From: Durusdinium trenchii | Taxonomy: Eukaryota; Sar; Dinophyceae; Suessiales; Symbiodiniaceae | Direction: 5' to 3' | DNA: 64,000 bases | Assembly: GCA_963970005.1 (NCBI GenBank) | Contig: CAXAMN010006524.1 | Location: 98,381-162,380 of the forward strand | Made by a program: the position numbers and the translations under genes | Shown here: positions 1 to 11,800 of the stretch, piece by piece | How the letters are laid out: each line of letters begins with the position of its first letter | How positions within the stretch are numbered: the stretch's first letter is position 1 | Notes under the pieces: model-generated | Databases searched by the model: none | Seen by the model: the letters and a program-made list of their open reading frames with translations, nothing else | What the model was told of the DNA's origin: nothing

Positions 1-50
1 GCCAAAATGGCCGTGAAGGTGTGGCATCTTGTGCCTCAGCCCGCCCTCAC

Positions 51-1365
51 TCATGCGTAGTTGGTGGCATTCCCGGAAACGGCCATCTTGACCGACACCC
101 TTGCCAACTGTTCACCTCCGTCATGCAAGTACCTCTGGACGGCACTGCTCGACCACCGGCCCTGGCGCTTTACCAGTTCAATCTCTCCAGTGCTCTGAAA
201 GAGGGCCGTGGCGCCACCGATGCGCAAACTGTGGCTCATGAAGTGCTCTGGCGGCAGGCCAACTCCACGCGCTGCCTGCTGCAAGAGCGATTGCACCTCC
301 GTCCTCTTCAAGACACTGCCATTGGCCCACCTAAAAAGTGGTTTCAAAGCATCTCCATGGGTCTTGATGAACCGCGTAGGCCAGGCCTTCTTCATGCGTA
401 GCAGTGCCTCCACTGGGCATAAATGGTGCACCCCTGTGCTCTTCAAAGTTTTACTCTCGCCGAAGCACAGCTGATCCGTCTTGGTCTTGCGGAACTGCAT
501 CGTGACCTCATTCGCAGTGTTGTCCTCAACCGCAATCGCGTCCTTGGTGAAGCGCAAGTCGACACCCCTCAGCACCATGTCCTCGTCGACGCCATTGCTG
601 TCACAGTATTCCTTTGCTCGCAGCATATAGAACCACGCCGTAGTCATGGAAGCCTGGATCATAGCGGCATCCGCAAAGGCTGGACACTCCGGCGTCAAAG
701 GGTCGACCAGGTGGTTACCCAGCCATACCAGCATCTGAGGCGTCACTCCAAGGTGGCGAGGTTTGTGCACCATCCGACGGTCCATAGCCCGCACCAAGAT
801 CCACAAGCGGCACATACCTTCAGTCGGGTCACCTGCTCCTGCTCGTTTATGACCGTCCTTCACCGCAAAGATGGCCTGATTGAGCGTGGCTGCCGATGCC
901 CCAAGCCACCCGAGGTAGCCGATGAATCCCAGCAACGTTCTCATTCTCCACCGGGTCACCTTTGCGGTTGAGATACTCCGACTCCCATCCATGGCGCCGA
1001 ACCCAGGCCTTCCACTTCTCCCACGAACCCGCATAGGCTCTTTCGGTGCTCGTGGCCTTCGCACCTTCCATACTTTCTTCAATCCATTCTTCCACCCGAT
1101 TTGCCACTTGACCGTCGAAAGGACGAGGCCGGCGCACCCCCAATGGTCTGTGTAGCTCCTTTGCGCGGACGTCCTCCGGCGTACTGCGACCCCTCCTCCG
1201 CCTCGAGGTCCTCCTCCGACTCGATGTCCAGCATGTTGAGCCACCAGCTTTCGACCCAGCAAATGATGTGTCGCACCGATTGGCCACCTGCCCTTCGAAG
1301 CTCACCCCGCTTCCACCGTCGAAGCCATACCAGTAGTTGGGCCATTGCTTCGCCCCCTTGGACAT
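51..1365 (-). pseudogene. Element 1 tyrosine recombinase, frameshifted
   Basis: The N-terminal helical (SAM-like) domain lies in one frame at about 1100-930 (VEEWIEESMEGAKAT, YAGSWEKWKAWVRR). The frame shifts near 920-940 and the catalytic domain follows down to 51 (IGYLGWLGASAATL, MLRAKEYC). Visible catalytic residues are the first Arg in MLRAKEYC, a Lys in FRKTKTDQ, the HxxR box MSHSLRIGGAT, the Trp in QGRWSSS, and the Tyr nucleophile in AVQRYLH. All catalytic positions of the lambda-integrase fold are present, so only the frameshift separates it from an intact enzyme. Its role in the element would be integration of the circular cDNA without target-site duplication (family knowledge). Confidence 0.8.
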
Positions 1366-1428
1366 CCCGACACATTCCCGCTTTGGCCTCCAGCTGGTCG
1401 ATGGTGAAGAGGATGTAGCCCCCTACGG

Positions 1429-2290
1429 TCAGCAGGCTGGTGGCGGTCTTAACCCCAGTCGCCTTCGTCCCCTCCAATGTCCATGTCCTGAAGCGGTCCT
1501 CTTCCTCGATGGTTCACGAGGTGATTCCGGCTGCATCCAATAGTGTCCAACTCCTTGGGGAAGCATGGGATCGCGAGGCTGACCTCCCTGCAGCTCCATC
1601 TTATAGGGCTTGACCCAGCGCCTGGTATACCTTCTCCCCCACAAGCTGCACGACCAGTGCCCTGCGCCTCCTCTGACAAAGTCGATGAGCCCATAGCGCC
1701 ACCCTTCTCGTTGACACCGTCGTTCACCCTTCTCCCACGCAGCGTGGCGGGGGCCCTCCACCAAGGCGACCGCTGCCTCCGCTCGGTTTGCAGCATTGAG
1801 GAAGGCTTCCATTCGTTTTCCATGTGGGTCAGGCCCAATGCTCGCGCACAAGAGCCGCAGTTGACGACTCCCTTCCTGAAACCGATGCGCCCCAAGCTCC
1901 TGGCTGACCAGCTCAAAGTCCTTCACCTTGCGCATTCCGTGATGCCACTCCTCCACCTCATAGCGCGCCCATGGGATTTGGACCTCCTTCTGGAGCTGCC
2001 GGAACATCCGTTTCTCCTTCAGCTGCATCATGCTTTTCCGATCCACCTCGGAGGCCCACGAAAGGAAGCACGGGCCAAAACGCTCCGAGTCCTCCAAGGC
2101 TTGCCGTACGGCCTCCCCGACATCCACTGCTTCTCCGTGACATACTCCCGGAACTCCTCGTCCGTGCACCGCGTGATGAAGTCGGAGTCGACGTTGTGGT
2201 AAGTCCTCCACCAGCCCGCGATGATGGTGCAGTTGTGCTTCATCTCAACCAAGTTGGCGAGCCTCACCAACAGACGTCCCGCTCGCACTC
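1429..2290 (-). pseudogene. Element 1 linker between polymerase and recombinase
   Basis: Minus-strand frame with EAVRQALEDSERFGPC, FRQLQKEVQIPWARY, VKDFELVSQELGAHR and LCASIGPDP. This is a helical linker I associate with the stretch between RNase H and the tyrosine recombinase of these elements; no catalytic motif is visible. The frame stays open from about 2211 to 1670 and then deteriorates before the recombinase begins. Confidence 0.5.
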
Positions 2291-3274
2291 CGCTCTGCCT
2301 GCTCTGGAGCCCCGCCGAAGAGCCGGGCGCCACCCACAACAACCTGAAAGCCCCAGCGATGTCCTTCTTGCTCATCACCACAGGAAGGTTTGGGCACCTG
2401 ACCTTGCGCCACAGGATTCTTCGTGCAATTTGCACGTGTGCCGGCTGGATGGCTGGGGGGTGTAAGAACTTGGTGGTGCCTTGGTTCACTCCCCGCTGAT
2501 CGTGGACAATCCTCTTCTCTTCACTAATGGAACGATCAGGGCACATTTTGTCCACGGCCTCGAACGGTGAAGAGATGGCACTCCAAGCAGTCGTGGTCCG
2601 AGCTCACTCACAACCAGCACCCGGCGCTTGGCCACATCCTTCCCAATCTGCTTGAACACCTGAGCCACATTCCGTCAGGCATTAGGGTGAAGACGAGAAG
2701 GGACTCGATGCCGCGGGCCAACATAGCGTGCGGCCATGCCCCGTCGTCGAACATCTCGAGCGTAGTCCAGAAGTCTGGATGAAGTCTTCCCGTCAAGCTC
2801 CCGGCTATCCAACCCTTTCAAGTTGGCGAGGCCCGCCTCCTCCCGGACCTCCCAAAGACTGCAGGCGGCACCCTCTACTCCTTGTGCTTTACTCAACAAA
2901 TCATTGCCGAGTTGGACGACCTTCACCCAATCCTCTCGCGTCCCGCCGAAGCCACCCTCCTGGAGCTGGTTGACATAGTTCCATGCCGCTTCTTTGGCCT
3001 CCGGGTTAGGGCTGCGGTAGTAGCTGCCGTGGTGTCCCTCTCCAGTCTGGTCCAGCGAACACTCCACTGATGGACACCTGATACGCCAGATCTGTCCGAG
3101 GCAAGGTTGGCTTGTTGGAACTGGTAGCAATGCCCAGGCCTCGTGATGGCATATCCAAGGCCTGCAAGGAGGCCTTCTGGTGTGCGGAAGTCGACTTTTC
3201 CAAGATCTTTGTGGGCTGCTTGCAGTGCTGCTCCGACCGGAGAGGAGCTGGGGCAGTGCTCTTCTGTGTGCCAT
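2028..3274 (-). pseudogene. Element 1 reverse transcriptase, N-terminal half only
   Basis: Three frames carry the start of an RT: NYVNQLQEGGFGG... and LLDYARDVRRRGM (about 2980-2690), KDVAKRRVLVV (about 2630), then KMCPDRSISEEKRIVHDQ and HPPAIQPAHVQIARRI, ending with the motif A region VMSKKDIAGAFRLLW near 2350. The text then runs straight into LLVRLANLVEMKHNC and GWWRTYHNVDSDF, which in relatives lies well downstream of the catalytic YxDD motif and RNase H. The YxDD motif is missing, so I infer an internal deletion with its junction near 2275-2330. The protein cannot be active. Confidence 0.7.
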
Positions 3275-4129
3275 TGGCCTCCCAGACAGCCTCGGCTTGC
3301 TTCATCTGTGAGCATGTCGAGGGGAACCTCTGTGTTTTGGAGCTAGCAGCTTCCCCAGGGTCGGAGTCAAGCTCCCAGGAGCCCTGGTCCTCCATCGGGT
3401 CACCTTCATCCTCCTGGATCTCCTCCTGCAGGGCGTAGTCCTCGTCCTCGACCTCGTCGAAGTTCTTGAGGAAGAAGCGGGTGTGCCCAGTCCACATGCC
3501 ATAGCCGACCGCATCGACCCACTCCACATCTGCACGTGCCAGCACACGTTCCCACTCCGGAAGATTCCACTGCTTGGGGTAGCGCCCACTTGGTGCAGAA
3601 GATTCGGCCACCGGAAAGCCCCCTTCGTCCAGCATCGTCTCGAAGTAGATTGCTGAGAACCTGGAGAGCGTGTTGCCCTGCTCCTCAGTGCGTTGTAGTG
3701 GACCTGTATATTGGTGCCTTCAGGATGAGCCCATGTCCGGGTTCCCCCATTTTGGAGCTGCCAATCACAGTATGAGGTGCGCGGTGATGCGATCCACCCC
3801 ACATTTGGACCGTCACTGGACCGTGTATAGGAGATCATGATCAGGTCGGGCTCCCTTTTTTGCACGCGGGTCCTCATAAAGCTCGACCGGGGGTCGGGCA
3901 GCGCCCGTCTTTGACCAACAGGCCGTAACCGCTCCCAACCCAGCAAAGATTTCCTGCAGCTCCGCCGAAGAAGCTGCATCTGAACTGCTGGGTCTAGGGC
4001 TTCAAAAGGTCCTTTAAGGGAGTCGTGGGATCGCTGGCAGCCCGTGGTATCGCACCCAATGCGGAGGTTGCCCCAACAAAGCAAGGTCCCGTTACGGTCC
4101 AGCGGAGCTCTCTCCTTGGCACGCGTCAC
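3006..4129 (-). pseudogene. Element 1 Gag-like/methyltransferase-like remnant with CCCH finger
   Basis: The frame that opens at 4129 holds a zinc finger of spacing C-X7-C-X4-C-X3-H at about 4078-4025 (LLCWGNLRIGC then GCQRSH), typical of the CCCH nucleic-acid-binding fingers in Gag-like proteins of these elements. Downstream the segment containing NGGTRTWAHPEG switches frame near 3690 into a frame reading NTLSRFSAIYFETML and FPVAESSAPSGRYPKQW, continuing to an acidic tail near 3400. In relatives this stretch resembles the methyltransferase-like module; the Pro-Cys dyad expected there is not present. At least two frameshifts make it a pseudogene. It is followed without a gap by the reverse transcriptase remnant. 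Confidence 0.55.
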
Positions 4130-5384
4130 CTCCTCCGCAGTGAGTTTTGGCCCGCCTGTACTGGAGGTACTTGGCTGTATGCATTGTGCAAAGGCCCACC
4201 TTGGTAATGCCCTTTGGATAGTCCTCCCTCAGGAGCATCTTGAACTCTGCTCCTGGTTGGGGACAGGATCCATGGCCCAGCTGCTCTGCCCCTTCGGCGG
4301 TCTCCCAGCTGATGAGACCCGCCAGGCAGTTCACCTTGTCCTCCTCAGCCTCGGACTCAGAAGCATACTCGCGAGCTCGTTGGGCCAGCCGTTGAACCTC
4401 CGCTCCAGAGCCTCGAATCCAAGACCATATCTGAGCACTTGTAGCACGAGCCCCCGCTTCAGCCTGGGCATACTGAAAGCGCTCCGGATTGAAAGCCTTT
4501 ACAACTCCATATTCCTGGACGTGGGTGCCTCCTTCTTCGGGACAAGCCAGGTGGCGACACAGGTGGAGTCGATCGGTGCGTCGAAGTTCACTCACCAGGG
4601 GAGGGTCGCCTGCACGTAGAGGCCGTGGGAGCGGATCGTCTGACCCTCCGAGCCCAGGCGAAACACCGCCCTGAGCCCCCCCCTTCCGAACAGCCACCCA
4701 ACGTTCACCAGACCCTGGCGGCTTGAACTGTCTCAAATGGCTGGTCTCCGGTGGGGAGCCAGTAGCAGGGCCCCACATCTCCACGTCATCGACCTCGGGC
4801 GCTCCTCCCAACCACTGCTGGACGTAGAAGGTGATGGTGCCAAAGGTCCTCAAGAATCGGCGAAGGAGCCATAGGATCGCCATGAGGAGGCCAACAAAGA
4901 CAGTGACCACAGGATAACAGACCGCCCACATGTAGTGGGCAGCCAGGCATAAAAACAAGATCCCTCCCAGCTGGACCAACCTGCGGCAGCCATTGCGAAC
5001 GTCCCCCCAGGCAGCGCCGAAGATCGTCCATCCTAGCAGGCTAACCAGAGCGTCTATGGCCCACCAAATGCCGTGGCTCCAAGGCGGGTACTCCGTCTCC
5101 ACGAAGTACTGCCGGACAGTCTCTGCCCTTTGCTCTGCCTGTGTCAGGTGGTCCGCCGTCGTAGGAAAGGCCTCGTGAAGCCAGACACGCCAAGGCCCTA
5201 AGGCCGGGCCCTCCTCCTCCCTAGAGGAGTTGCCCCACCAACCATGGCCGTGCGCCAGCAGCGAAAAAAGCAAAATGCGCATGTGGCAGCACCGCCCCAA
5301 CTTCCAAAAGTTGAGACCCTTGTGCCCCAGCTGTGCGGCGGACACACAGAAGTCTACGTTAGGACTAACATCCAATAATAGCAT
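4092..5384 (-). CDS. Element 1 ORF1: two-helix membrane protein with Cys/His segment
   Basis: This 430-codon ORF is the best preserved part of element 1. It shows an N-terminal hydrophobic leader, a hydrophobic helix near residues 110-130 (SLLGWTIFGAAWG), then a long hydrophobic block near 140-190 (GGILFLCLAAHYMW and VFVGLLMAILWLL) followed by an Arg-rich stop. The C-terminal half is soluble and contains a possible metal site, HLCRHLACPEEGGTH. Similar membrane-type first ORFs occur, as I recall, in abundant dinoflagellate retroelements; the function is unknown. The upstream boundary is uncertain because the ORF overlaps the 3' part of the neighbouring host exon in another frame. It may continue into the Gag-like part through a frameshift near 4110. 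Confidence 0.6.
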   Translation of the reverse strand: MLLLDVSPNVDFCVSAAQLGHKGLNFWKLGRCCHMRILLFSLLAHGHGWWGNSSREEEGPALGPWRVWLHEAFPTTADHLTQAEQRAETVRQYFVETEYPPWSHGIWWAIDALVSLLGWTIFGAAWGDVRNGCRRLVQLGGILFLCLAAHYMWAVCYPVVTVFVGLLMAILWLLRRFLRTFGTITFYVQQWLGGAPEVDDVEMWGPATGSPPETSHLRQFKPPGSGERWVAVRKGGAQGGVSPGLGGSDDPLPRPLRAGDPPLVSELRRTDRLHLCRHLACPEEGGTHVQEYGVVKAFNPERFQYAQAEAGARATSAQIWSWIRGSGAEVQRLAQRAREYASESEAEEDKVNCLAGLISWETAEGAEQLGHGSCPQPGAEFKMLLREDYPKGITKVGLCTMHTAKYLQYRRAKTHCGGGDACQGESSAGP

Positions 5385-5394
5385 TTTTGGTCAC

Positions 5395-5802
5395 TGGTGC
5401 CTGGCTCTGGTAACTCCAGAGAATGGTCTGGGTGACATCACGTCCATAGAAGAAGGATACCGCCGGAGCATAGTTGTGCCAGAAATCGGCCCAACCTCTG
5501 CTTTCATCATCCTCGCAACTCACGTCCTTCTTCCGCCAGTTTGCTTCCAGTAGGCAGGACACGCTGAAGCCCTGATCTTTAGTCTTGTGCCAAGGCGAAG
5601 AAAGTGGACTCGTGCATCCACAAGTGTCACCGCACACCAGCCGCAACAACTGGGCTTCAGGCAAGTCACAAAACTCTACAAGCTCCTGACAACTGGCAGC
5701 CATTTGCCTGCCAAAGACCAGCCCCGCATTCCGCAGCAGGGTCTGCACCAATGGAGTCATGGTGGGATCTCCATGCAAGGTACCTGTCTCCTGCATGATG
5801 TC
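5395..5802 (-). CDS. Membrane-protein gene, Cys-rich C-terminal exon
   Basis: Acceptor CTCAG|GAC; reads DIMQETGTLHGD, then SCQELVEFCDLPEAQLL, RLVCGDTCGCTSP, DQGFSVSCLLE and DDESRGWADFWHNYAPAV. The many paired Cys suggest an extracytoplasmic disulfide domain. The 3' end is unresolved: the frame stays open to 5365 and runs into the start of element 1, so the final codons may be element-derived or there may be a donor near 5400. Confidence 0.55.
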
Positions 5803-8800
5803 CTGAGCTCCAAAATGGCCTTGTGAAAGTGCTCATTCGTGCTCGGCACGACATGATGGTACTATTTACAAATAGACAATAGACTTGTAAATCAAAGGAT
5901 GAGAAAGCAAGTATATATTCAATCCGAGTGTCTTTCTCCATGCACACGGGATACAGTGAAGCTTCCTCCGCCATGGATCGTGTACGGTCCAAATCAAAGA
6001 CCTTGCGGCTATGTGAGAAGAAGATGTAGTCCGGGATGGGTCCTGTCAGGGGCCTCTTCTCGACTCAAGTCTATGGAGAGTGTAATTATCAGTGGGGAGT
6101 CCCTCCTAGAAACTGGAACCATGTTCTTCTCCCTAGTGGCTTCTTGTTACTACAGTAGTAGCGATGGCCTCCAACCTAATAGCCATGGCCTCCACCTTGT
6201 AGCGATGGAACCCTCAACAGGAAGCGGTCCAGGTACCATCTCAGGTGTTGTTCCGATATGCGACTTCACAGCCATCTCCGATGCCGACAAATTGCTTTCG
6301 AGTCCACGCGATTGCGCCGTGACAAGTCCAAAGGTGGTCTGGGTTTCTGGGTTGTAGGCAACCACAAAGGTCCGGTTACCGCCACACAGTTCTGTCTTCA
6401 CGGCCAACATGTTGTTGGTCAGAGGGACAACCAAAAAACTGTAGGACAACAGCACGGTTATCGTAATCAACGTAAAATGCACCGCTGTCTCACGTTGGCT
6501 GCGACGGTGGCTGTAATTGACTTTGATGGGCTCGAGGCTTTTGATGGTGTGTTGAATCTTGATGGGCGTCATGCCAATGAACAGGAACTCATCAACATCC
6601 AAAATGGCGTTCAATGCCACTGCATTTAACATGAGTTCTGTAATGGATGTCGTTCTGGCCAGCCACAAAATTCCAGCAACCAGCAGCACGGAAGCAATGG
6701 CTGTGCGAGCGATGTAAGTCATCAAGAGCATGCCAAAGCGGCAGCCAGACAGGGCCTTGAAGCAGCTGACCGGCCGACGGGGTTGATGAGCTCGGATGGT
6801 GGAGAGATGATCAGAGCTAAACCAGAGGCCCCAGCAACAAACAGAGATGCTCTCTTGAGTCATGAATGCACTGCAAGAAACAACATACCAGCATAAACTC
6901 CAAACTGTTTGAAACATGCATGGGGTGTGACGAAGCTGTCGATTTGCCATCAACCAGTGGACAAAAAAAGTGACGCATCCATGTGAAGCAACGTAACCAG
7001 CAAACCACCTTCTCCAGAAACACTAGCCACCTGCGTTACAAACAGCCTGCAAGACAACCAGGCGCCATGCTAACACGATTTCTGGCTGCAGTGCGTTTCG
7101 CACGTCGTAGAGCCATCGTACCAGGTCGCATGCACTGGTGCCATAAAGCAGTCTAGTTGCAGCAGTCTAGTTGCTGTGGCATGTAAGTCTTGCAAAAACA
7201 TTAAGGATGATGTTTCCATCCACTCTAGACTCTAGATGAAAGGTCCTTTGCACAGAACTCATTTATGTTTTGCACACGACAAATTTCTTGCACAGCAGAA
7301 GCACATGTGTTGCAGCAAATGGAACAAACACGTTGTCTGCAATCATATGTGAATGTCGTATGCGCTGCTGACACAAACTGTGACTTGCAGCAGTCTAGTT
7401 GCAGTGCTGGCGTCGAGGGTTTTCAAGAGCACAAAAGGTTTTATGTATGCGGACATTGTTGCGGCCCACTCTTCACCAGAGTAAGGACTCCTACAGTTCC
7501 TGTTTTGGAAAAAACAAACGACCATCATCAAATCGGTGACCCTACAAACAATTGCAACACCTTTCTGAAGTCATTTTGCAAAGCGCAACATTCACAACTT
7601 TTGTTATAGAGGTTGGGATGAAACGGTCCTTTCATATTTCCCAGCATGCAATAAAAAGGTATATGTATGTCGTTTCAGCCTTGAGCTGGTTTTGCAGCCT
7701 TCCCACTTTAGACTCAGAATCAGCTTCAAAAATCACATATATATATATACTATACTACAGAAAATACATTATCGCCTGACCTAAGTTCATCACACATGTC
7801 CCTAAACCTTGACAGCCCATTCATGCATTGAACATCCGAATTGCCTTTCCCGTGTCACGCTTTCAAGTGCTGTACATGTTGCTTCTCTGCAACTTTGCAT
7901 TGAACTCTAGAACAGTTCTGCAAAATTATAGGACCGGATAACCCCACATGTTAGCAACTTAGCAAGAGACAATGTCTGCGTAGGTGGTTGGTGACAAATG
8001 GTGGGCGGCAATTGGTTGGTGACAATTGGACGAGGAGGAGGAGGAAGGAGCGGATACCACACTAAAAACAAAAACCCCACACGTCAATGTGGGGAACAAA
8101 ACTCTCCTTCTTCACGCCTTCTGCCACAGGTTCAAGCCAAGACACGTGAAAGCAGTGATTCTGCATCCTGCTCTTCTTGGCTCTTGGGATCTGCAGGGTG
8201 GCCTCGAAGGCCAGCCAAATGCGTCGCAGCTCCTGAGGGCGTGGCGTGAGTCGCAACCCTCCACCTCTTGGCCATGCCCCAAAAAAAGGGGCACGGTCCA
8301 GTCATCTGTACCAAAACCTCTCTCACAAAACCCCATGAACCAACTTCGACAGAAAGGGTGCCCCTGCAACTGTGGCTTCCAGGGGCCCCCCTGCCTAGTG
8401 TTGTATTTCGTTGACCCTTCTTTTCGGTGGACGTCTGACACAAATGAGCAGGGACAGGCGACAGACGTGGCCAAAAGACTTGTGTCCTTACAGTAGATGA
8501 GAATCCCTTACACTTGTGCCAAAGGAATCTGCCAGTGTTGAATTTCATCACCAAAATAATGTTCGGGTTTGAATTTAGTTGTGCGAGGTCCTTGTACACG
8601 CAGAGGCACCACAGCAAAATGCAGAGCATGCACAGCAGCGTGCCCACCTGCAGGATCGGCAGTCTTAGTTCATCCTTGCCGAGGCCCAAGAAGGCGTTGA
8701 TCTCTTCCACCAGAGTCGACTCGGTGCCGCCAAGGCAGCCAGCACGGCAGCCAGGAAAAAATGGGTCTGAGTCCATACTAAAGACCCCAAACACTCGTGT

Positions 8801-11800
8801 CATGCACTTGAACTGTCAGAAGATCAAGAAAAAGAGGTCACCATGCTAGGTGTGTCTTTAAGTATGTCCCGGCGTGTCCGTAGCAAAATGCAGAGGTTGC
8901 TTCAAAAAAAACAATGATATACTTAAGAGAACGTCCATCCAGCTGCTCACATATGGCTCACATTGTTTCACTCACTTCAAGAAACTCGGATCCGAGATTC
9001 TGATTGGATTGCAAACCATCTAACACGGTGCAGGGAGTACAGTGGGTCGACTCGGGTGATGGATGGACCATATATTCCAATCGATGGGAGCCAGTGAAGG
9101 GTTGAAATGAGAGGAAAATGAAAGCTACAGATGCTCGGAAGCAAGACAATCTTCCAGTGGTTGTTTGATGTTGTTTGCAGTATGGTACGACAGCAAATGG
9201 CAATGACGATGTTTGCGCTGAACAAGAAGAAGAACTGTAGCACTCACAGAAAAGCACCTGCGTTCTCCTTGTTTCCTCAACTCGTGCGATCTGACGTTCT
9301 CTGTGGATGGGTCCAAGATCAATCCGGACCATGCCAAAGCAAGCCGCCTGCTTCTGAGAATAGATCAGCGCACCATCCAGATTGCAAACGCGCGTCACCA
9401 GGCTGGCCCCCGCCAAATCCAGGAAGCTATAGTCATGGGCCACACTAGTGCGCCAGATCTGCAGATGACAAAAAACAAACACCAAAAATCCGGCAAAGAA
9501 TCCACTTAGCTGCTTCGCAATCATGGAAACTGCCAGACATGACAAGGATTGTCTGCGCCGGTGGTGATTTCTCCTAGTTTCTGATTTTTGTGCATAGAAC
9601 TCCCGGGCCTAGCCTAGGCATAGGCCTATCCTAGGCCCCCCAGGCCAATCCGCAGTCTTTCCTTACTCGCTGTCTTTTTTGTCACCATCCTTTCCTGTCC
9701 TTTTCCTTCGCGCTCTGTCTCTCTCTCTCTCTCTCTCTATCACCTCTTTCGAGAAGGAGAGAGCGGGAGAGAGAGGAAACGGGAGAGAAAAGAGGGAGAC
9801 AAAAGGAGAGACCGGAAGTAAGCGGTAGGAAGGAAAAGGGAAAGAGAGGAAGAGCGAGGCAGAGGGAGCGAGGAAATGGAAGAGGGAGAGATGCCTCGTC
9901 CTTGCCCTCCGCCTCCCTCCCTTTTTGAGCGGATTCCTGCCTCTCCCTCCCAGCTTCTTTCCCTGTCTGTCCCGCGACCTGTCTCCTTTCCGTTTTGTGT
10001 CCTGTCTCGCCTCCTGTTCTTCATCCCGCCTCCCTCCCTCTCCTTCCCTGTGAGTCGCTGCCTCTCCGTCCATCCTCCTCTCCCTCCCACCGCCTCTGTC
10101 TCCCGTCTGCGTCCCTCTTCCCTCCCTTTCTCCTGCTGCGTTTCTGTTTCTTGTGTGTTTTCTCTGTCATTGCTGAAAGTTCGGCGAAGGAAGAAAACCG
10201 CGCGAAAGGGGCGGAAATGGCCAAGCCGGCACTTTCGGGTGGGACCACTCCCTTCCATATATTCCTTTTCCTGCCTCTTCCTACCTCTCTCTTCCTCCCT
10301 CGCTTTCCCGACCGCTGTCTCCCTCTCCTTCGTTCTCGCTCCATGTCCCTCCGTCGTCCCGTTGATCCGGCGGCCTTTCTGTTTCTGGCGCCCTCACCCG
10401 ACCGTGTCCGAAAGTCCGGCGAAGGAAGAACACCTCGCGAAAGTGCCGGAAATGGTAAAGCCGGCACTTTCGGGTGGCACCTTTCCCTTCCTCTTCTTCG
10501 TCCCTGTCTGTCCCTACCCCTTTCGGAGAGAGAGGAAGCGGAGGGATAGACTGAGGTCTGTCCAGGGCCTCTGCCTAGCGCTGCCCATAGGTCTCCCTGT
10601 CCTAGGGCTATGCCTAGCCGACCCACAGGCCAACTTGAGAAAACTTGGGCCGGACTAGTCCACTCTGCCAGCTAACATGATGGTTGACCCCCGCCGGTTG
10701 CGAGCGCGGAGGCCACCCCCAGAAATAGGGGTTTCCCGTCGATGGTCTCAATTAAACCAATTCGTGGCATGGGGCCACGGGGGAAGGAACCCGCAGGCCT
10801 ATCCAAACACGATTGTGAACAAAGACGGTGGGTAGACTGTCTTTCCAGCTTGTACTAAGCGCACCTACCAGCGGCCGACCCTGTCGCGAAAAAATGAAAC
10901 GAAGAGACAGACGGTCGTAGAAGCTGATAGACTAAAGAGCGTTCGAGACGGTCGTAGAAGCTGACTAGTAGCAAAGAGGCTTACGAGACTGTCTATTAAA
11001 GAAGTGTGTACACTGCCTTTGATCTTCTACGAAGTCACCCGGAAACCCTCTTGCATCCTGGAAAAGGGCGGACAACGCCAGCGATAGACCTGGGAGACAA
11101 ATGAATAGAAATGCTACATGGCCAGCAGAAAGGGGTGGACACCACCAGTGACAGGCCTGGGAGACAAATGAATAGAAATGCTGCATGGCCAGCGGAAAAA
11201 GGCGGACACCAGCAGTGACAGACCTGGGAGACAAATGAGTAGAAATGTTGCATCGCCAGCGGAAAGGGGCAGGCACCAGCAGTGACAGACCTGGGAGGCA
11301 AATGCATAGAAATGTTGCATGGCCAACAGAAAAGGGCGGGCATCACCAATGACAGACCTGGGAGGCAAATGAATAGAAATGCTACATGGCCAGCAGAAAA
11401 GGGCGGACACCAGACCTGGGAGACAAACGAATAGAAGTGCTACATTACATGGCCAGCGGACAGCAGCAGTGACAGACCTGTTACGTGCCCAGCGGAAAAG
11501 GGCGGACACCAGCAGTGACAGCCGGAGACAAATGAATAGAAATGCTGCATGGCCAGCGGAAAAGGGCGGACACCACCAGTGACAGACCTGGGAGACAAAT
11601 GAATATAGATGTCGTATCGCCAGTGAAAAAGGGCGGGCACCAGCAGTGACAGACCTGGGAGACAAATGAATCGAAATGCTGCATGGCCAGCGGAAAAGGG
11701 CTGACACCAAGACCTGGGAGATAAATGAATAGAAATGCTACATGGCCAGTGGAAATGGGCGGACATGAGCAGTGACACAAAGGACATCTTAAGAAAGAAT

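Larger units (their letters stand above)
51..5384 (-). mobile_element. Element 1: decayed tyrosine-recombinase retroelement
   Basis: Reading the minus strand from 5384 to 51, pieces of one element follow in order: a 430-codon membrane-type ORF, a CCCH-finger Gag-like part, the N-terminal half of a reverse transcriptase, a conserved linker, and a tyrosine recombinase. Frames jump several times and the catalytic half of RT is absent, so the copy is dead. RT plus a tyrosine recombinase in place of a DDE integrase places it in the DIRS/YR retroelement class (established knowledge). I could not find terminal repeats, so the ends are only the outer coding limits. It starts directly downstream of the last recognised exon of the membrane-protein gene. 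Confidence 0.8.

Noticed and set aside
5365-5400. Fusion of the membrane-protein gene with ORF1 of element 1
   Set aside because: The frames only overlap by a few codons and differ; there is no evidence of a joint product.
9663-10658. Overlapping 130-260-codon frames on both strands in the left inverted-repeat arm
   Set aside because: Arg/Glu/Gly or Ser/Pro/Leu low complexity caused by GA/TC-rich DNA; the same frames reappear on the opposite strand in the right arm; no protein motif.
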